Source: Kaistella pullorum (GTDB taxonomy: Bacteria > Bacteroidota > Bacteroidia > Flavobacteriales > Weeksellaceae). Taken from it: a stretch of DNA of 64,000 nt. Every line of letters starts with the position of its first letter. Position 1 is the stretch's first letter. Below are positions 32,942-41,835 of this stretch, in pieces. The position numbers and the translations under genes are program-made. The DNA is taken from the NCBI RefSeq assembly GCF_014837035.1, contig NZ_JACSPS010000001.1:304374-368373 (forward strand), in the 5' to 3' direction. The notes under the pieces are model-generated. The model was not told where the DNA came from. It did no database searches and saw only the letters and a list, made by a program, of their open reading frames with translations.

Positions 32942-35479
32942 TTATAAAGATTGATTCATCAGGAAGTGTGTTTTCCAACCTGCCGGTTCTGTGCCGATAA
33001 GCGTCTTGTCAAACCCGTAAGCGAAATCGAACCCGATGAGCCCGAAAGCGCCCATATAAACACGCACACCTACACCTGCAGACCTTTTCAGCTGGAACGG
33101 ATTGTAAGTTCCAAAGGTATTCCAGGCGTTTCCACCTTCCACGAATGACAGTGCGTAAATCTTAGCCGTTTGGTTCATTGAGATCGGATAACGTACTTCT
33201 AACGCAAATCTGTTATAAATTGTTGCCCCACCATATGGTGTTACGTCTTCCAGCATTCCGCCGGTAGAAGATGCATTCTCATAACCTCTTAACGGAACAA
33301 GTTCACGTCCGTCATACCTTCCACCGAAAAGACCGGTTCCACCTACGTAGAAACGCTCGAATGGCGGTGCGCCAAGGTCAGCATTATAACCGTCCAGGAA
33401 GCCCATTTCTGCGGTGCTTCGCAAAACAAGTTTGCCCACTACGGTGTTGTAAACATCGGCTTTTAATTTCACTTTGTAGAATTCGAGCCATTTGTACTTT
33501 TCAACATTTGACATTGAAGAGTAATCTTTGTCGCTGAAGAGTGAATACGGTGGCGTAAATTTCACTGTAGCTTCCACATTTGAACCCTGAGTTGGGAAAA
33601 TTGGGTCAAGTCCGGCAGAATTTCGGCTTAAACCTACATTAAAGCTGAAGTTCTTTGCAGACCCGTTATATTCGGTCTGGTTTCCGAACTGGAAAGGATA
33701 ATTTCTAAAATCGTAGCTCTGAAACTGAATTCCGGTATAAAGTGAGAAATAATCATCCGGCCATCTCAAAAGTCTATTCAGACCCGCGCTGGCAGAGAAA
33801 ATATTGAGTTTCTGTGTATCACCGAACTGATCGGTATATCTTACCAAAGATTGGTTTACACTTACTGAAAGTGCTGTAGGTTTGGTACCGAAAAGCCATG
33901 GTTCTGTAAATGAAATACCGTAATTCTGGAAGTACTGGCCCGCCTGCGCCTGAATGGAGAGTGTCTGGCCGTCACCCTGAGGAACCGGTTTGAAATCTTT
34001 AAATCTCAAAAAGTTTCTCAGCGAGAAGTTATTAAAGGTAAGCCCAAGAGTACCGATAAATGAGCCGCCCCCGTAACCCGCCTGAAGCTGAACCTGCGAA
34101 GATCCTTTCTCTACCAGTGTCCAGTGGATATCTACTGTGTTGTCCTGCGGATTAGGGCTGATATTCTGTCCAACCTGCTGAGGATCGAAAAACTGCATCC
34201 CCGCTAAGTCAAAATACGTTCTTTTAATGTCGCTTTTCGCGAAAAGACTTCCGGGTTTTGTACGGAGTGAGCGTAAAACCACATGATCGTGTGTTGTAGT
34301 GTTTCCACTCCAGGTTACACGGTTCCAAGTCGCTTTCTCGCCTTCAGAAATCCGGATTTCCAGATTGATTGAGTCGCCAACTACGGATTTTTCGATAGGT
34401 GTAACGTTTGAAAAAAGATAACCGTTGTTCATGTAGATCGACTTGATGTCTGAGTCGTCTTCTTTACCGCCGTCTTCGCCAACTTTCTTGTTAAATCCTA
34501 CCGCATCATAGATGTCGCCGGTTTTATAGCCTAAAACTTTCTGCAGATAATCTGTCGGGAACGCGGTATTTCCAAGGAAATTGATGTCGCCGATGTAATA
34601 TTTTTTCCCTTCGTTCAGTTTTACATTGATCTCAAAATCATTCTTCTGGTTTCTCCAAACCGAGTCTGATACAATCTTGGCATCGCGGAAACCGAGTGAA
34701 CGGTAATAACTGATCAGGTTGTTTTTATCCTCTTCATATTTTTCCTGGATGAATTTTGAAGGTTTCAGGATACCTTTAATACCAAAGCGGCGTTGCTTGG
34801 TATCTTTAAATGCTTTGTTGCGGAGTTTTCTGTCTGAAACGCTTTCATTACCTTCAAACTCGATGTGGCTGATCTTCACTCTCTTGCCACGGTCTACATC
34901 AATCGTCCAGTCTATCAGTTCGGGATCCTGTGCGTTCACCTTCTCCTGAATGGTCACCTTCGCGTCAGCATAACCTTTTTTCACATATTCTTTCGGGATA
35001 TTGGTCTGAAGTGTCGAAACCAGATTCTGGGTGATCTTAGTTCCGGGCTTCAGGTTGTTATCCTTTGCAAGTTTCTCGCTTTTTGTCTTTCCGATACCTT
35101 TCCCGGTAAATTTCACTTCACCAAGGTCCTTTAAATCCTGAAGATTAAATCTTAAGACAATTTGGTCGCCCTCAATGCTCTGGATGTAAACCTCAACCTC
35201 AGAAAAAGATTGTGTTTCCCACAGTTTCTTGATCGCATTGCTGATCTTCTGTCCCGGAATTTCCACGGTTTCGTTCTTATTCAGACCGGTAAACCTGAGG
35301 ATCTGTGCGGGGCTGTACTTTTTTACACCATCTACCACGATGTCTTTCAGGATGTAGGTCCCGGCTTCGTTCTGCGCGTATACCGGATTGTTGTCCTGTG
35401 GTGTTTGCGTGGGAGTGGTCTGGCCATAGAAATGTGCCGAAGCCACAAACATGATGATGGGTAAGAATTTAAACTTCAT
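32942..35479 (-). CDS. bamA: Outer membrane assembly factor BamA
   Basis: An 845-residue Omp85 protein, the core insertase of outer-membrane beta-barrels. A signal peptide (1-19) and a Pro/Thr/Gln-rich linker are followed by POTRA-type domains (about 45-465; for example GEVKFTGKGIGKTKSEKLAK, VKISHIEFEGNESVSDRKLR and YYIGDINFLGNTAFPTDYLQ) and a 16-strand barrel (about 475-845) containing FYVGGTGLFGGRYDGRE, with the loop-6 RGYEN motif. Operon order PorG-like, uppS, bamA, ompH, ompH. Start: ATG 35479. Confidence 0.96.
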   Translation of the reverse strand: MKFKFLPIIMFVASAHFYGQTTPTQTPQDNNPVYAQNEAGTYILKDIVVDGVKKYSPAQILRFTGLNKNETVEIPGQKISNAIKKLWETQSFSEVEVYIQSIEGDQIVLRFNLQDLKDLGEVKFTGKGIGKTKSEKLAKDNNLKPGTKITQNLVSTLQTNIPKEYVKKGYADAKVTIQEKVNAQDPELIDWTIDVDRGKRVKISHIEFEGNESVSDRKLRNKAFKDTKQRRFGIKGILKPSKFIQEKYEEDKNNLISYYRSLGFRDAKIVSDSVWRNQKNDFEINVKLNEGKKYYIGDINFLGNTAFPTDYLQKVLGYKTGDIYDAVGFNKKVGEDGGKEDDSDIKSIYMNNGYLFSNVTPIEKSVVGDSINLEIRISEGEKATWNRVTWSGNTTTHDHVVLRSLRTKPGSLFAKSDIKRTYFDLAGMQFFDPQQVGQNISPNPQDNTVDIHWTLVEKGSSQVQLQAGYGGGSFIGTLGLTFNNFSLRNFLRFKDFKPVPQGDGQTLSIQAQAGQYFQNYGISFTEPWLFGTKPTALSVSVNQSLVRYTDQFGDTQKLNIFSASAGLNRLLRWPDDYFSLYTGIQFQSYDFRNYPFQFGNQTEYNGSAKNFSFNVGLSRNSAGLDPIFPTQGSNVEATVKFTPPYSLFSDKDYSSMSNVEKYKWLEFYKVKLKADVYNTVVGKLVLRSTAEMGFLDGYNADLGAPPFERFYVGGTGLFGGRYDGRELVPLRGYENASSTGGMLEDVTPYGGATIYNRFALEVRYPISMNQTAKIYALSFVEGGNAWNTFGTYNPFQLKRSAGVGVRVYMGAFGLIGFDFAYGFDKTLIGTEPAGWKTHFLMNQSL

Positions 35480-35505
35480 TTTTTATGTTGCTAACTGTCT
35501 TTTTT

Positions 35506-36258
35506 TTAAATATTTTCTTCGAGCTGCTCACTGGTCTTACCGAATCGGCGCTCTTTGTTTTGAAAGTTGTAGATACATCTGAAAAAATCCTCGCGCCCGA
35601 AATCAGGCCACAAGATATCCAGGAACTGCAGCTCAGCATAGGCAATCTGCCAAAGCAAAAAGTTGCTGATCCTCACTTCTCCGCTGGTACGGATCAGCAG
35701 GTCTACCGGCGGAAAATCTTTGGTGTACAGATGATTTTCAAAGACCTCTTCGGTAATTTCATCTTCCGTGAGTTCACCGGCTTTTACTTTTGCGCTGATT
35801 TGTTTCACCGCATTCAGCATTTCGTTCTGCGAACCGTAGCTTAGCGCCAGGATTAGATTTCCCTGTTTATTTTCTTTGGTGATATCTACGAGATGCAGCA
35901 TCTGCTCGCGAACAAGCGGCGGCAGCTTCTCTATATCACCAATGATATGCATCCGCAAACCTTTAGTGAAAATCTCTTCAGCTTCCAGGATAAGCGTCTC
36001 AGAAATGAGACTCATTAAGGTATCTACCTCATCTTCAGGCCTGTTCCAGTTTTCAGAAGAAAACGTGTAAAGTGTAAGGTAAGGAATATGGATCTCGTTA
36101 CAGGCGTTTACCGCTTCACGTACTGCCTTGATGGCGTGCTTGTGCCCAAAAGTTCTCTTTTCGCCGCGCGATTTCGCCCATCTGCCGTTACCGTCCATTA
36201 TTATGGCAACATGCTGTGGCAGGCGCTCCGGGTTTATTTTGTCTTTAAATGTCTGCAT
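35506..36258 (-). CDS. uppS: Isoprenyl transferase (undecaprenyl diphosphate synthase)
   Basis: A 250-residue cis-prenyltransferase making the C55 lipid carrier for peptidoglycan and surface sugars. It shows the catalytic loop AIIMDGNGRWAKSRG (about 19-33), the second signature TLYTFSSENWNRP and the C-terminal LLIRTSGEVRISNFLLWQ (about 186-203). Three bp separate it from the PorG-like gene and 26 bp from bamA. Length normal. Confidence 0.95.
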   Translation of the reverse strand: MQTFKDKINPERLPQHVAIIMDGNGRWAKSRGEKRTFGHKHAIKAVREAVNACNEIHIPYLTLYTFSSENWNRPEDEVDTLMSLISETLILEAEEIFTKGLRMHIIGDIEKLPPLVREQMLHLVDITKENKQGNLILALSYGSQNEMLNAVKQISAKVKAGELTEDEITEEVFENHLYTKDFPPVDLLIRTSGEVRISNFLLWQIAYAELQFLDILWPDFGREDFFRCIYNFQNKERRFGKTSEQLEENI

Positions 36259-36261
36259 CTT

Positions 36262-37182
36262 CTAATCTCCACAATAACACGGCGGCCTACCGAATGAATA
36301 GCTGATACCAAGGGTTACCGAATTGACCCAGTCCTTGGAATTAGGGTTACCTACCGTACGGTTTTTAAGAAAATCCGCTACACGGCCTTCGGCAACCTCA
36401 AGAAAAGGGGTTTCCTGCAACAGCGATTTCGTAGTGCTTCCCGCTGCCAATATATCTTTGTTGTAAGTCACCTGCAGACTGTTTTCATCTACGACACTGT
36501 AATCAATCGAGTCTGAAAAAGTAGGTCTGAACATGAACTCGCCGAAAAGTGCCCAGTTGTAATTAAATTTATATTTTAAACCCACACCAAACGGAACACC
36601 CATGGTGATTTGGCTTACAGACTGATAATCTCCCTGTCGGGTTACGAAATCCTCGCTGTCAACAGGCGTCTGCGCAGTTCCGCCGGCGTCTCTTCGGAAA
36701 TCGTGTTCCAGAGCGATTTGAGGCGTGTTGCTTAGCATCGCACCCAGACCCGCAAAAATGTACGGACTAAGCATGCTTTGCTGCTCGTCATTTACCGGCA
36801 GGAAATTGTATTCGAAAATAGCATCGGCTTCAATTATTGAATTGGTTCCCCAAAGTTTCCTCCTGTTGCGGTAGGCCTCTTTTGCCGCGCCATCCGCGAA
36901 TTGAATATGGCTGTACCCGACATTGAAACGCAGGGTTTGGTAAGGATTAAAATTCATCCTGTAAAGAATGCCACCGTAAAACGGGATACCGAAATCACTG
37001 ATATTGCCTAAAGGTTTCTGCAGCACATAATTGGTCCGGCCAATATCGCCAACCAAATTGCTCGCGCCAAGCTGAACCCCCAATTCATGCCGCTGCCCAA
37101 AAGAGAGCGCGGAAAGCAGCATCACAGCAAAAAAGGAAAAAACATAAGTCCTCCTTCTAAACGATTGAAGATCAATTTTCAT
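36262..37182 (-). CDS. porG: PorG-like outer membrane protein (DUF6089), type IX secretion
   Basis: A 306-residue outer-membrane beta-barrel with a signal peptide (about 1-29). The start HELGVQLGASNLVGDIGRTN and the many YxFxxN-type strands match DUF6089, the family that includes PorG of the type IX secretion system. The C-terminus ends ...GISYSFGRPPCYCGD, with two cysteines close to the end. It is first in the operon before uppS and bamA, an arrangement usual for Flavobacteriia. A client with a T9SS sorting domain is in this window at 46772. The symbol is by family resemblance. Confidence 0.75.
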   Translation of the reverse strand: MKIDLQSFRRRTYVFSFFAVMLLSALSFGQRHELGVQLGASNLVGDIGRTNYVLQKPLGNISDFGIPFYGGILYRMNFNPYQTLRFNVGYSHIQFADGAAKEAYRNRRKLWGTNSIIEADAIFEYNFLPVNDEQQSMLSPYIFAGLGAMLSNTPQIALEHDFRRDAGGTAQTPVDSEDFVTRQGDYQSVSQITMGVPFGVGLKYKFNYNWALFGEFMFRPTFSDSIDYSVVDENSLQVTYNKDILAAGSTTKSLLQETPFLEVAEGRVADFLKNRTVGNPNSKDWVNSVTLGISYSFGRPPCYCGD

Positions 37183-37193
37183 AAATAATTTTG

Positions 37194-37223
37194 CAAATAT
37201 AGGACATTTTGTGGTTAAGCAAA
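37194..37223 (-). promoter_or_regulatory. Promoter of the porG-uppS-bamA-ompH operon
   Basis: On the minus strand TTTG (37223-37220), 18 bp, TATATTTG (37201-37194), then C. It is the clearest two-box promoter in the window, 11 bp before the start codon at 37182. Confidence 0.65.
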
Positions 37224-37342
37224 TTCTTAATATTTAGTTAAATACCAACAATAAAGCATAATTTACTTACCTGAAAAACGGCAGAAGAACATATTTATGA
37301 TTAAACAGTTCAAAATCATTTTAAAGCCGGAATTAAGATATT

Positions 37343-39823
37343 TTACTTTTGTTTGAAAAATGTGCGGATTCTGTCGCGGATTCTGATCAATAAAGGCTGC
37401 TGATAGTTCTTATCCTCATCGAAATACCCATAACCGTAACCATAACCGTAGCCGTAGCCATAGCCGTAACCCTGTTTCGCCTCGAAAGCGTTGTAGATAA
37501 GGCCCAGGTTTTTCACTTCCTGTGAATGATATTTCTCGGTGATCATCTTCAGCATATACTTTTCGGTATATTCGTGCCTTACCACATAAATGCTGGCATC
37601 TGCATAATTCATCAGTTCAAACGGATCTGCCACAAGACCCACCGGCGGAGAATCTATCACGATAAAATCATAATGATTTTTAAGTTCTTCAATGAATTCC
37701 CTGTTGCGCTCGCTCATCAGCAGTTCGGAAGGATTCGGCGGTATAGGACCCGATGTAGCGACATGAAGATTGGGGATCTTAGTCGTGTTGATGATTCTTT
37801 CGATCTCTACTTCGCCGGTAAGATAATTTGAGATACCGTATTTATTGTCAATTTTAAAATCACCAAAGATCTTCGGTTTCCGGAGGTCCATCCCAAGCAA
37901 TATCGTTTTCTTTCCGCTTAAACCTAAAACGGAAGCGATGTTGATTGAAATGTACGTCTTTCCTTCACCACCGACCGACGAAGTGAGTAAAATAACTTTC
38001 GACTGTTTATCCTCTTTATGCAGAAAACGGAGATTAGCCCGAACACCGCGGAAGGCCTCTGAAATAGACGAACGAGGCTGTTCCAGCACGGTAAGATTGT
38101 TTTCATGTGAATTCTTGCCAATGACGCCAAGCAGTGGAATGCGTGTCGCTACTAAAAGGTCTTTTAAATTTCGCACGCGTGAATCTAAAACCTCAGCAAT
38201 ACCCAGAAACAGCAGTGGCAGGAGTACCAATCCACCGATGATGGTGTATTGTGTCCGCTGAACATTGGGCGCGATGGGCCCCTGGCCCAGGTTTTTGGCC
38301 GGATCGATCACGGTAATGTCAGATTTATTCGTTGCAACACGCATCTGCGTCTCGTTTTGCTTTGTCAGCAGGATGTTGTACGTAGATTCTATCATATTAT
38401 AGCCCCGCTCTGCGTCGAGATAGCGGCGCTCTTTTTCAGGATAGGATGCCATTCCGGCACTTTCCGCCGCAATTTCGCGGTCGATCTTAGCGATTTCTAC
38501 CGCGTAGACATTGTAATAATTCCGCAATGAACCGGTCGAGCTTCCGCGGGCCTCATTTATCAACCTGTTAATCTCGCGCATCGGTTCAGAATTGGGAGTA
38601 TAGATCAGCGCCAGTTCACGTCTTTTCTCGTACAGTGCTTTTAGTTCAGAAACCGAAGCGGAAAACACACCGTCTTCCACACCGGCTGCACTCGGACTGA
38701 TCATACGGTCGAGGTTTTGCGACGAAAGTGAGGTGCGAATACTGTTCAGCGAATTGAGTTTTGTGAGAAGATCAGCCTTTTTGAGCTGAAGGTCTTTAAT
38801 ATTTTTAATGGTCTTTTCATCACGGTCTTCGATGTCATAAAGCCCTTCCGAAACTTTCAGCTGGTTCAAAACCGCCGCACTTGAATCCAGCTTTTTACGG
38901 ATTTCGGCCAGGTTCTGGAACAGATAATCCTGCGTGTTCTTATCTACAGTGTTCTGGTCTATAAGTCTTTTCTTTTGCAGTTCATTTACAGACGTATTAA
39001 GAAAATTCACCGTGCCATTCAGGTTATAGCCGCGTTTGCTGATAAGCATTATGCTGTTGATCTCCTTATCAAACTCTACACTGATCGTAGAAACGATATT
39101 GTTCACCGTATTGTTGACGGTGGACAGTGTTAGGATGATATTATCAAGCTTTATCTGTGTTTCCTGTGGATTTGGGACAAGTTTGAATTTCAGACCGGGC
39201 GATACATACCATTCGTTTATACCAATTATACGGTTTGCAGGCCTTGGGAATGCCGGAACTCGCTGGAAGTTTTCGGCTTTGTACGAATATAGCGTGCTGC
39301 TGGGCGCCTCTTCGGGCAAGACAACTTCATAGCGGCTTTTTCCGCGCGGTATAAGTGTGATCGGATAATCTACCTGCTGAAGATGCGATTTATCAACTTC
39401 CAGAAAAACCGGTGAATCGTACTTATCGAGATAAGTCCGTTTGATGAGACCTTTTGTGGAATAATTAATAAAAAGATCAAGTTGCTGCACCAAATATTCG
39501 TTATGCGAACGCGAAAGGAGCATTTTTTTCAAATAAACACCATCCTGATTACCGGTTTGGCCCCAAATGAAATTAATTGATTGATTTGGCGTGAAATAGC
39601 TGGCCGTATTATTTGAAATACTTAAAGAAAGGTTCGAAGCGTAAATGCGTTGCGCGTAGTATTTGCTGTAAATCAGCGAGATAGTGTATCCAAGCAGGGC
39701 CATCAGCACAAACCAATACCAGTTGCGAAGTACACGGTGCAGGAAATGCTCGATATCGAACAGCGCGAAGGCACCTAAAGATTCAGATTTTGCCTTTGCT
39801 TTATTTTCTTTTTCGGGAATCAT
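37343..39823 (-). CDS. Wzc-type polysaccharide co-polymerase / tyrosine autokinase
   Basis: An 826-residue inner-membrane protein: first helix at about 33-52 after a Wzz-like N-terminus (FDIEHFLHRVLRNWYWF), a periplasmic coiled-coil domain (about 60-510), a second helix near 515-535, and a cytoplasmic BY-kinase (about 560-790). The kinase shows Walker A GGEGKTYISINIA, Walker A' LLGMDLRKPK and Walker B FIVIDSPPVG. The tail has eight Gly-Tyr pairs before FDEDKNYQQP, the tyrosine cluster that is autophosphorylated. It controls polymer length and export. The start is the ATG at 39823, whose A is shared with the previous TGA. Confidence 0.93.
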   Translation of the reverse strand: MIPEKENKAKAKSESLGAFALFDIEHFLHRVLRNWYWFVLMALLGYTISLIYSKYYAQRIYASNLSLSISNNTASYFTPNQSINFIWGQTGNQDGVYLKKMLLSRSHNEYLVQQLDLFINYSTKGLIKRTYLDKYDSPVFLEVDKSHLQQVDYPITLIPRGKSRYEVVLPEEAPSSTLYSYKAENFQRVPAFPRPANRIIGINEWYVSPGLKFKLVPNPQETQIKLDNIILTLSTVNNTVNNIVSTISVEFDKEINSIMLISKRGYNLNGTVNFLNTSVNELQKKRLIDQNTVDKNTQDYLFQNLAEIRKKLDSSAAVLNQLKVSEGLYDIEDRDEKTIKNIKDLQLKKADLLTKLNSLNSIRTSLSSQNLDRMISPSAAGVEDGVFSASVSELKALYEKRRELALIYTPNSEPMREINRLINEARGSSTGSLRNYYNVYAVEIAKIDREIAAESAGMASYPEKERRYLDAERGYNMIESTYNILLTKQNETQMRVATNKSDITVIDPAKNLGQGPIAPNVQRTQYTIIGGLVLLPLLFLGIAEVLDSRVRNLKDLLVATRIPLLGVIGKNSHENNLTVLEQPRSSISEAFRGVRANLRFLHKEDKQSKVILLTSSVGGEGKTYISINIASVLGLSGKKTILLGMDLRKPKIFGDFKIDNKYGISNYLTGEVEIERIINTTKIPNLHVATSGPIPPNPSELLMSERNREFIEELKNHYDFIVIDSPPVGLVADPFELMNYADASIYVVRHEYTEKYMLKMITEKYHSQEVKNLGLIYNAFEAKQGYGYGYGYGYGYGYGYFDEDKNYQQPLLIRIRDRIRTFFKQK
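37424..37471. repeat. 6-bp in-frame repeat encoding (Gly-Tyr)8
   Basis: Eight consecutive GGN-TAY codon pairs on the minus strand, 48 bp. The codons vary (GGT/GGC/GGG, TAC/TAT), so the repeat is partly decayed. Unit gain or loss would change the number of phosphorylatable tyrosines without breaking the frame. Confidence 0.85.
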
Positions 39824-40677
39824 CAAAGGCGCGTTAAGATTAGATATATCGAAAGTGCCGTCGTGATGACAGAAACTCCCGTAGTAAGGGTTTGTATCGG
39901 ATCTTTTCCGAAACCGTTAAGATTCTTTGCCCGCGTATTCAGCAGGATCTCATCGCCGTTCTGTACCCAATAGTAGGGCGAGTTCATCGCATCTTCACGC
40001 GTGAGGTCTATTTTCGCAATCTTTATTCCTTCGGGCAGCTTTCTGTGGATGATGATATTCGTGCGGTCCACCGTGCGGTTCAGACCACCATTGATCGCCA
40101 ATGCTTCTGTAAGTGTGAGTGTGTTTTTATGTGCCTTTTTCTCACCGCTGAGGCCTACGGATTCTACATCACCCAGAATATAATAGGTTATCCCATCGGT
40201 ATTAAGGCGAACCTCCGATTTACCTTCCACGAAATTCTCATTCACGCGCTGCTGTATTTCCTGCGTGATTTCTTCTAAAGTGCGGCCTTCTGCTTTCACA
40301 TAGCCAATACCCATTATGTTGATATCACCTTTCGAATCAACCTTTAAACCATTAAAATAAAAAATAGAATTTCCACCCTGACCACCCTGCACATTATTTC
40401 CTACAGCGTTTTGTGCGACTCCGCCGCCGTCTGCAGAAGCACTCGTATTCAGGGCAGAATAAAACTGCGCGGCATCACCTTTTGGTGTGGTGAGCACGTT
40501 AAGCGTGAGAATATCGTTTTTAGTTACACGGTAAACAGGAACGTTGTACGGAACCAAACCTTCTTCATTGATGACTAATGTTTCGCTGGGCTGGAGATAG
40601 CGGACATCTTTAGTAGAAACACAGGAGTGCAGTATTAAGCTTAAAATAATTAAAAAATAAGGGTAATTTTTTTTCAT
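39823..40677 (-). CDS. Wza-like polysaccharide export lipoprotein (SLBB)
   Basis: A 284-residue lipoprotein (lipobox LILHSC, cysteine 19) with a polysaccharide-export domain (about 50-165; YRVTKNDILTLNVLT, GDINIMGIGYVKAEGRTLEE), an SLBB-type domain (about 170-240; YYILGDVESVGLSGEKK, LTLTEALAINGGLNRT) and a C-terminal hydrophobic helix (about 262-282). It forms the outer-membrane channel that works with the Wzc-type kinase. Its stop overlaps the kinase start by one base (TGATG). Confidence 0.92.
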   Translation of the reverse strand: MKKNYPYFLIILSLILHSCVSTKDVRYLQPSETLVINEEGLVPYNVPVYRVTKNDILTLNVLTTPKGDAAQFYSALNTSASADGGGVAQNAVGNNVQGGQGGNSIFYFNGLKVDSKGDINIMGIGYVKAEGRTLEEITQEIQQRVNENFVEGKSEVRLNTDGITYYILGDVESVGLSGEKKAHKNTLTLTEALAINGGLNRTVDRTNIIIHRKLPEGIKIAKIDLTREDAMNSPYYWVQNGDEILLNTRAKNLNGFGKDPIQTLTTGVSVITTALSIYLILTRL

Positions 40678-40708
40678 CGATGAAGTGTGTAATAAACAAA
40701 AGTAGCAA

Positions 40709-41827
40709 TTAATTGGTTTTCTTTCTTATAAATAGAAGTCCTTTAGGTAAATACGCGCCCATGAACCCTAATGTAATGATGACCAACAGCAGCAGATTTA
40801 CGTTGATGTGCCTGAAATAATAGGCTGTGCCCACGATCATAAGGTAGTACAGCAGTATATAAAACGTGCTGCGGCGATGTGTGAGACCCAAATCCAGCAA
40901 CGTATGATGTATATGGTTCCGGTCTGCGCGGAATGGCGACTGACCTTTAAAAGTTCTTATGATGAAGACATTCAGCGTATCTACGATCGGAAGGATCAGG
41001 ATCGCCATCGCGATAGACGGAGCCGACTGCAAATAATAGCGGGGCACGCCGCGCAGTTCTTTATCTATGAAAATATCAATAAAACAGATGGCTGTGAACG
41101 CCAAAAGAAAACCCAAAATCATCGAACCGGTGTCACCCATGAAAATCTTTGTGTTGCGCTGGGCCGAAAGATTATAATATAAAAATGCCGCTACGGACGC
41201 AATGATGGTCCCCGACAGCACCACAAGCGGATAATTGTACTCGCCTAAATGGAAATAGCTGATCCCGAACATCGCGCTGCACAGGATCGAGTAACCGCCC
41301 GCGAGGCCATCAATACCGTCGATAAGGTTGAATGCGTTAATTAAAACAATGAAAGTGAAGATGCTGATTGCCACGCTGAAGAAATAATTGAGTTCATAAA
41401 TGCCGAAAAGACCAAAAAAACTTCGCAGCCGCACATCTGAACCAATGACCATGAAGGCGGTGACAATGATTTGCGCGATCAATTTCTTATAGGCACGCAT
41501 CACCACGATGTCATCCATCACACCGATGTAGAGCAAAATCACAAGCGAGGCAAACAGGAATTTGTAAATATCGAACAGTTCGAATGCAAACACCGAAGCG
41601 CAGACGCCAATAGAATAAAAAATAGCGATGCCGCCAAGATTCGGGATTTTACGCAGGTGAGAACTGCGCACGCCCGGCTCATCCATAAGGTTCTTTCGGC
41701 GTGAAATCTTCGAAATGGTGGGTATTGTGAAAAATGTCAGCAGAAAAGAACTCAGCATCCCAAAAACTAATTTCAGGTAAAACTGAGGTATGCCGGCATG
41801 CTGAAGTAAATTTTTTAATTCATCCAT
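40709..41827 (-). CDS. Polyprenyl-phosphate glycosyl-1-phosphate transferase (WecA/MraY family)
   Basis: A 372-residue polytopic enzyme of about 11 helices that loads the first sugar phosphate onto undecaprenyl phosphate. Family motifs: the Asp pair in GVMDDIVVMRAYKK (about 105-118), NAFNLIDGIDGLAGGYS (about 160-176) and GDTGSMILGFLLA, and the cytoplasmic ADRNHIHH. I use the ATG at 41827; the frame also opens at a TTG at 41842, which would overlap the upstream gene. It starts 8 bp after the polymerase gene. Confidence 0.92.
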   Translation of the reverse strand: MDELKNLLQHAGIPQFYLKLVFGMLSSFLLTFFTIPTISKISRRKNLMDEPGVRSSHLRKIPNLGGIAIFYSIGVCASVFAFELFDIYKFLFASLVILLYIGVMDDIVVMRAYKKLIAQIIVTAFMVIGSDVRLRSFFGLFGIYELNYFFSVAISIFTFIVLINAFNLIDGIDGLAGGYSILCSAMFGISYFHLGEYNYPLVVLSGTIIASVAAFLYYNLSAQRNTKIFMGDTGSMILGFLLAFTAICFIDIFIDKELRGVPRYYLQSAPSIAMAILILPIVDTLNVFIIRTFKGQSPFRADRNHIHHTLLDLGLTHRRSTFYILLYYLMIVGTAYYFRHINVNLLLLVIITLGFMGAYLPKGLLFIRKKTN

Positions 41828-41835
41828 TTGTGTGT

